Shown piece by piece: positions 58,233 to 64,000 of a stretch of DNA of 64,000 nucleotides (position 1 is its first letter; the number at the start of each line of letters is the position of its first letter). This DNA comes from Cryptomeria japonica (Eukaryota; Streptophyta; Pinopsida; Cupressales; Cupressaceae), in NCBI RefSeq assembly GCF_030272615.1, contig NC_081411.1, forward strand, positions 838,226,136-838,290,135. Reading direction: 5' to 3'. Under the pieces are notes generated by a model that saw nothing but the letters and a program-made list of their open reading frames with translations, was not told the origin of the DNA and did not search any database. Position numbers and translations under genes: made by a program.

Positions 58233-58511
58233 ATGGGTAGTAGAGGAGACGGAGAATTCCCATTTAAACAACCAAATCTTGGACCAAACACTAACCAATT
58301 ACAAATAATTGATGGTTTATATAACCTCACTTGGGAGTTAAGAGTTAATCATGCCCAATATTAAATAGTTGAGGCCATCATAGATGATGAAATCCGAAAG
58401 TCTGTTTGCCTTGATGAGAAACTAAGGAAAAAGATACAAAGAGCAGCTCAAAAAGAAGCCATTAGACAATTGGTAGAGAAAACCATAGCAACATTCCTCA
58501 AACAGTGTTAG
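58233..58511 (+). pseudogene. Duplicated 93-codon ORF in the E leader, copy 1
   Basis: MGSRGDGEFPFKQPNLGPNT, then QLQIIDGLYNLTWELRVNHA, a TAA, IVEAIIDDEIRKS and a Lys/Gln-rich end. It aligns along its whole length with copy 2 (58588-58866), with the same start and end. Function and family are not recognised. Confidence 0.6.
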
Positions 58512-58587
58512 AAAAAGTGTCCATCAACTTAGGTATCATTCATTCATTCTTAGAGTTTGCATTGTCTACATAGTAATATTCAAACGC

Positions 58588-58866
58588 ATGGGTCTAGAAG
58601 GAAATGATCAATTCCCATTTGAACAAACAAATCTTGGGGCAAACAACACTCAATTAGAAATAATTGATGATTTAAATATCCTTGCTAAAGAATTAATAAT
58701 TGATCAAAACCAATATGACATAGTCTAGGCTATCATAGATGAATAAGTTTGAAAATCAATACAAATAGACACAGACCTAGAAAACAAAATTAAAGAAGAG
58801 GCAAAATTTGAAGCTTTCAGGCAATATGCTGAAAATCTTGTGTCCAAATTTCAAAATCCTAGATAG
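58588..58866 (+). pseudogene. Duplicated 93-codon ORF in the E leader, copy 2
   Basis: MGLEGNDQFPFEQTNLGANN, then QLEIIDDLNILAKELIIDQN, a TAG, AIIDE and KIKEEAKFEAFRQYAENLVS. Three stops, none at the position of the stop in copy 1, so each copy decayed on its own. It lies 355 bp downstream of copy 1. Confidence 0.6.
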
Positions 58867-59096
58867 CAAGTCATCTGCATTTTAGGGTGTTATAGAAACA
58901 TATTTATTTGCATTTAACTAAGTCTTGCATACACATCTTAGAGAGTCAAGATCACTTCGAAGCAATATTCATGCCATTAACACATTATTAGAAGGCAAAA
59001 AATCAAATGTATCCTAACAACGACCCCTTGGTCAACACAACATGGAATATGGATCTATCTACACAACAACAAACATAAGGTTACACACCTACAACA

Positions 59097-60604
59097 ATGT
59101 CAAAAAACCAAAACAAGATGCCTTCCCTTGATGAAATACGACTTAATTTGACAAAGGAAGAGCTCAAAGCAGCCCAACAAGACCCCACAACATTAATGAT
59201 CCTCAATGGTCTCATTAATAGTGACAGAGATAGGCATCTCACTCTCTTAGTATAAAATGGGGCCAAACTATCACCAGGGGTATATATTTCAATAATATTG
59301 CCATAAGGTATGACATTAAGATAGAATATACCTCAAATACCCATTACAATGTAGACACAAGGAACAATTTCTACAACAACACAAGGTATTTCTCAAAATA
59401 CAAATATGGCTACAACCTCAATACAATCAATAGTGACACCTCCAAGTGCCAATCTTACAACATGGGCAACACCAAATGTGGCTACAACCTCAATACAATC
59501 AACAATGACACCCTCAAGTGCTAATCTTACAACATGGGAAACACCAAATATGATACTACAAGCTCCAATATCTCACACCACTACCTTGGAAAATATAACT
59601 CAACCAACAGTCTTAGTTGGTTCCTCCTACAATAATAAGAGTGTGAATTAGGGATAACAAGCTTGGCTTAGCCAAATTCTACTCCATAGTTTGCATACTT
59701 CACACCTCCTACTGGGACTTATGGGACACAGTTATCTGGTTTATCTATATTTCAACAAGCCCAAAGGTACTCAAATACTATTCCTTTTGTAGGCAACATT
59801 CATCAATTCAACACACTGATAACCCAAACAAAACTTCTGACTCAACAAATGGACAACCTACAAAGGAAATGACAGGTATAAAAGTGAGGAATGATAAAAA
59901 GAGCTATGCCATGGAAGATCTCTATCCTTATCCTTTTGACATAAAATTGTACATGCCACCTTTTCCCCCACATTTCGAAACGCCAAAATTTGACAAATAT
60001 AGAGGGAAAGGAGATCCTCGAGATAATATAAGAGAATTATTTATGACATGCATTGGAGTATCTCACAATGATACATACTTGATGAGATTATTTTCAAAGA
60101 GCTTGGGAGGGACAACACTAGAATGGTTTTCGCACCTTCCGTAAAAAAATACTTCATGGGGAGAATTAGCTGAGTTGTTTATATCCAACTTTTCCTTCAA
60201 CATAGAAAATACCATCACTTTAATGGATTTATGTGCAATGAAACAAAAATAAGGTGAGACTTTCGCTACATTCTTACAAATATGGAGAGGACTATATCAT
60301 AGATGCCTCAGTCACATCCCTGAAGCAGAACAAGTAGACATCTTTAATGAAAATCTGGTGCCTTCGATTAAACATACATTACAAATGCAATGCCTAAATA
60401 ATTTCAAAGACATTACAGAAAAAGACATCAAATATGAGAAAGGCCTATTAGAACAAGGGATATTGAAACACCAAAAGGATAGTGGACCAACCACTAGCAC
60501 AAGCAATGAAAGATGAAAATTTTGATCTAGAAACAAAAATGTCAGAAATGACGGAGTTGTTGATACACATATTGTGAATAGAGCTCAACCAATAATATCT
60601 TTAC
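59097..60604 (+). pseudogene. Element E gag
   Basis: It begins near MSKNQNKMPSLDEIRLNLTK, with a Thr/Ser/Pro-rich part holding two copies of a 24-residue repeat (59406-59477 and 59478-59549). The gag core matches C: DLYPYPFDIKLYMPPFPPHF, FDKYRGKGDPRDN, TYLMRLFSKSLGGTTLEWFS. Then come TLMDLCAMKQ and FLQIWRGLYHRCLSHIPEAE. Stops near 60142 and 60250 and frameshifts break it. LTR K cuts it at 60604. I infer a Tat-type element whose pol lies outside the window or was lost. Confidence 0.85.
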
Positions 60605-61679
60605 TGTTAGGATAACCAGTGAACAACTAAGAGGGTGGGGGGGGATGAATCAGTTGTTAACAGGTTATAACTTTTAATCCACAATATGGCCTTAAACAAA
60701 TCAAGTATTGGTAAAGCATAGATAGATGTCGGTAGGAACAAATATCGGTAAACAATACAACTTAATAATTAACTAGATAATCAATGTAAAGCAACCATAC
60801 CACATAACACCATGATTTATACATGAAAAACCCAGAAAGGGAAAAACCACGTGAGAAGCCTACCCATAGTTAGATGATACTTTTATAGAGAGTATGTGTT
60901 ACAATGAGGGGCTTGCACTTACAGGAAGGCACACTTTTGAGAGCATAATTCTCATTACAAAAGAGTCTCACTAACTACAGAGAGGCTACAACCTTCTCAA
61001 GATAAATGGACAACAATCCAATACAGTGAATTGTTGGACATAAGATCTACTATACCTGATTATAGTCCTAGTTAAGCTCAATACCAGATGACTAAATCCT
61101 CTTCTAAATCCAATTTGATCACCAATGATTGACCAACTCCTCTGCCTAAATGATATTACAATATTCGCACATTACATTCCTTGACCATGACATTTCCAAT
61201 AACCATGATACTTTACAAAGAGTTTCTACCTCTTATTTATACAAACCCTAAGGCCTATACCGATTAGGTCAGCCACCTAAAGATATTACAATAAGATCAT
61301 TACATAATTCCATTTTATAATGATATGCCATGTCGGCTTAAGATCAAACAATAATAACAAATCCATAAATCATCTCGAATCATCCTGGTAACGTGTAGAG
61401 TACACATTAGCATGATTCCAGTCCATAACCTAGATAGGTACCAGATCTATTTTGGGTCCACCATGCCAAAGTAATGTCTTCTAGCAATTGAATTATGATC
61501 AACGAACATCTTCAGTATCCTGAAGTCCTTGAAGAAGCAACACCAACACTAATTATGCATCCTATCATGATTCCTCAATGAAAAGATTTGTCGGTAAAGC
61601 CTTAAACCAGTGCCAGTAAGGCCTTACAAGAGTGTATGATAACATCTAATTACCAAGCCAATACCAACTTACCAAAACA
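60605..61679 (-). repeat. Copia-type LTR K, minus orientation
   Basis: Minus strand TGTTTTGGTAAG ... GGTTATCCTAACA, with TGTT/AACA ends. The hairpin is at 60622-60658. It interrupts E gag. No internal sequence adjoins it; nine bases later LTR L begins. It is a solo LTR, or is cut near its 5' end by the element of L. The right edge is less certain than the left. Confidence 0.7.
60622..60658 (-). promoter_or_regulatory. Conserved LTR hairpin, LTR K
   Basis: Minus strand: stem AACAACTGA pairs with TTAGTTGTT (one G-T pair) around a longer C-rich loop with nine C in a row. Confidence 0.78.
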
Positions 61680-61688
61680 TGCTCATAG

Positions 61689-62730
61689 TGTTAGGTCTCG
61701 GAGACAACTGAGAGGGGGCGGTGAATCAGTTGTCAAATAAATTCAAACCAAAACAACTTAACCAACCTTAATGCTTAATATCGGTAAACCAAACTTTATG
61801 ACGGTAGATAGTTTATTAGCTAATTGCAATACTGATAAAGATTAATGCATAAAATAGAAAGACAATAACATCCACAACACATAACACCAATATTTGTACG
61901 TGGAAACCTTGTAAGGGGAAAAACCATAGTGGGAAACCTTACCCGCAATCAAATGGTACTACTGCAGATAGTATGTGTATACAAATTGGGTATGCACATG
62001 CAAAAAGGCCAAGTGCCTAGAGCTCACTCCTCAAACACAAATAGGAGTCACATTGACTACATTTGGATGGTTAAATCCAATAAAGATGTACTACTCAAAA
62101 TAGCATCTTTCTATGCTAGATTCAGTACCAGTGTAGTTCTTATTGCCTTTACAAAACATTTGCTTCACCTTCAAATGAGGTTTGCATGTATATCTCTGCT
62201 TATTCTCACATATACCAAATTATTCCTTCCTTCACATCACCCTTTTGATCTTACAAATAATATCTTACATTTATACCATAACCTAAGACCAATTTTAGCA
62301 GGTCGGCTCTAAAAGATATTACAATAAAAACATTTTACAAGTAAATCAATAACCGATTTAACATGTCATCTTAATGCTTCACAACAACAATAAATCATCT
62401 CCAAAGTGTGTCGTGCTGATCTAGAAAAGATAAGCCTACCGATGCATAACCTGGACCTATTTGCCGGTAAAAGTAAATATGCAAACATGAATATACCAAT
62501 GAACAAATCTCCAAGACAAAGTGTCCAAATTATGTCTTTGACATAACCAGGTGTTTTCCATATCATTCCAAGTGTCACTGAATATTATATCCTATCGGTG
62601 TACCAGATATCAGTGACTTTGCTTAAGTCGCTTGCTTGTTGGTGAACATTGCCAATCCTTCAAAGTACCAAAGTTGATAAGTGTTGATAGGTGTTGACAT
62701 CAATGACAAAACCATACCAAAATACCAACA
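61689..62730 (-). repeat. 3' LTR L of a minus-strand copia element
   Basis: 1042 bp, minus strand TGTTGGTATTTTGG ... CGAGACCTAACA. Its 5' side has a polypurine tract and copia RNase H. The hairpin is at 61703-61734. A CCATAGTGGGAAACC block at 61925 is shared with the other copia LTRs. Confidence 0.88.
61703..61734 (-). promoter_or_regulatory. Conserved LTR hairpin, LTR L
   Basis: Minus strand: stem GACAACTGA pairs with TCAGTTGTC without a mismatch around TTCACCGCCCCCTC. Confidence 0.82.
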
Positions 62731-63030
62731 ATCTCCCCCTTTGGCATTGATGGCAACACAAGGTGGAAAAACCATCAAAGTGCCAAAACAGAAATGCCAA
62801 ATACCGAAAACCAACAATCTCTCAAAAGAGATCATAACCAAAAATCAAAATTCAGATATGGAGAGTAATCAATCTCAAAGTAACAATCTCTCCCCCTGAG
62901 AGTAACATGTTTTTTTCTTGTGTTTTTCCATATCAATCTCTCCCCCTTTGATATCAAATGCCAAAGCAATAGAAAACCTATTTCAAATACAAAATACCAA
63001 CCAATTCATTATACCAACTACTCCCCCTGA
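62731..63030 (-). promoter_or_regulatory. Polypurine tract with extra upstream copies (element of L)
   Basis: The minus strand reads AAAGGGGGAGAT next to the LTR. Further GGGGGAG-type tracts occur near 62887-62900, 62936-62952 and 63019-63031, two with AAAGGGGGAGA-like and two with TCAGGGGGAG-like sequence. Only the one at 62731 sits at the LTR. Confidence 0.7.
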
Positions 63031-63105
63031 GAAGTAGCTCTCCTCATCAAAGCTGGAAAAATATTTTTTCGTTAATTTTGTCGGTTGATGACAAACATCA
63101 ACTGT

Positions 63106-64000
63106 CTAAGTCTCTACCAATGGGGGTATGACCCCAAGCTAATCTTTGAGATATTGAAAGGTCTCCTTAGGTAGAGGTTTAGTGAAAATATCTGCAATAT
63201 GCTCTTTAGCATTCACATAAAACAATTTTACTTCTTTTGCTTCAACATTCTCTTTTAGAAAATTCAATTTGATAGAAGCATGTTTGGTTTTAGAATGTAA
63301 TACCGGATTCTTAGATATATCAATTGCTGCAATGCTATCACAATAGATAGTTCTAGGTTCCTTGCATTTTACCTTTATGTCTTTCAACATTTGCTTAAGC
63401 CATAATATCTGTGTACAGTTAGTTGCTGTTGTAACATATTTCGATTCTACTGTTGATAGAGATGTGCAACTTTATTTCTTACTCAACCAAGAAATTAATC
63501 TACTTCCAAGAAAAAATGCTCCTCCAGTGGTGCTTTTTCTATCATCCACATCTCCTACCCAATTTGCATCTGTGTATGCACATAATTCAAAGTTTTCATC
63601 TCTAGGATACCATAGACCAAGATTTGTAATGCCTTGTAAGTACCAAAAAATCCTTTTTACTACTGATCCATGATTTTCTCTAGGATTAATCTGAAATCTT
63701 GAAACAATACATACTACATTCATAATATTAGGTCTTGTTTGTGTCAAATATAGTAAACCTCCTATCATATATTTGTACCTAGTCGGATTAACAAGTGTAG
63801 ATTCATCCCTCAGTGATAATTTGTCATTTGTAGTCATAGGTGTGCTTACCGGTTTATAGTTCTCCATCCCAAATTTCTTTAGTAACTCCTTCAAGTACTT
63901 GGATTGACTCAAGAATATACCTTTATCAGTCTGTGAAATTTGCAATTCTAAAAAGAATTTTATTTCTCCAATCACAGATATTTCAAATTCTTGTTGCATT
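63106..64000 (-). pseudogene. Copia RT C-terminal part and RNase H (element of L), runs off the right edge
   Basis: The minus strand from the right edge: MQQEFEISVIGEIKFFLELQ, QSKYLKELLKKFGMENYKPV, then RNase H with YTDANWVGDVDDRKSTTGGA, a TAA after SWLSKK, TVESKYVTTA, YCDSIAAIDISKNPVLHSKT and IFTKPLPKETF, a TAG, then the end of the ORF at 63106. The typical copia gene order and motifs are clear. The catalytic part of RT lies outside. Two stops make this copy inactive as it stands. Confidence 0.9.

Noticed and set aside
1-64000. Host genes, envelope-like genes or complete non-coding RNA genes
   Set aside because: I looked on both strands and found no supported exon set, no envelope-like ORF downstream of integrase, and no full tRNA or rRNA.

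Overview
The window looks like intergenic DNA from a land plant with a large, repeat-filled genome; a gymnosperm is my guess from the density and age of the nesting, but the sequence does not prove it. I found no host protein gene and no complete RNA gene. Nearly everything is LTR retrotransposon sequence of two kinds: Ty3/gypsy elements of the Tat/Ogre type (gag with a C-H-G-H-C knuckle, protease, RT, two RNase H domains, integrase) and Ty1/copia elements (initiator-Met primer site, coiled-coil gag, CCHC knuckles). Names used below: A, B, C, D, E, F are gypsy-type; G, G2, H, J, K, L are copia-type.

Layout. 1-445 is the tail of an LTR of the A/B family. 2064-7266 is F, a minus-strand gag-only element with a tRNA-Lys primer site and a 5' LTR. 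7267-34175 is a minus-strand copia gag (G) split by element C (7577-32270, minus, 5-bp target duplication GTAGT). C is the one element with a full gag-pro-RT-RNaseH-IN order, although it carries many stops. C is itself split inside RT by element D (14544-22701, minus), which has an intact 1023-codon gag/protease-like ORF and no RT. 34181-53340 is a plus-strand copia (H) split by element B (37165-52822, plus, target duplication AGTCC). B's own 5' LTR is split by element A of the same family (38139-45984, plus, target duplication ATCCC). A and B carry gag and a protease-like domain only. 53355-54836 is a minus-oriented copia LTR (J). 54861-60604 is E, a plus-strand gypsy element with leader and gag. 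60605-64000 holds two minus-oriented copia LTRs (K, L) and the RT/RNase H end of L's element.

The nesting is well supported. Each insertion has TG...CA ends, a 5-bp duplication (one base changed for D), and an interrupted reading frame that resumes in register when the insert and one duplication copy are ignored (C in G, D in C, B in H).

How the parts may work together (inference): C supplies the only complete pol. A, B and D have gag and/or protease-like ORFs without pol and use the same tRNA-Trp type primer site as C and E. A/B and D also share unusual GC-rich palindromes and about 75-bp hairpins in LTRs and leaders. This looks like a group of non-autonomous elements moved in trans by Tat-type partners. 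Separately, five copia LTRs carry a short hairpin whose stem bases vary in a compensatory way while its C-rich loop is constant.
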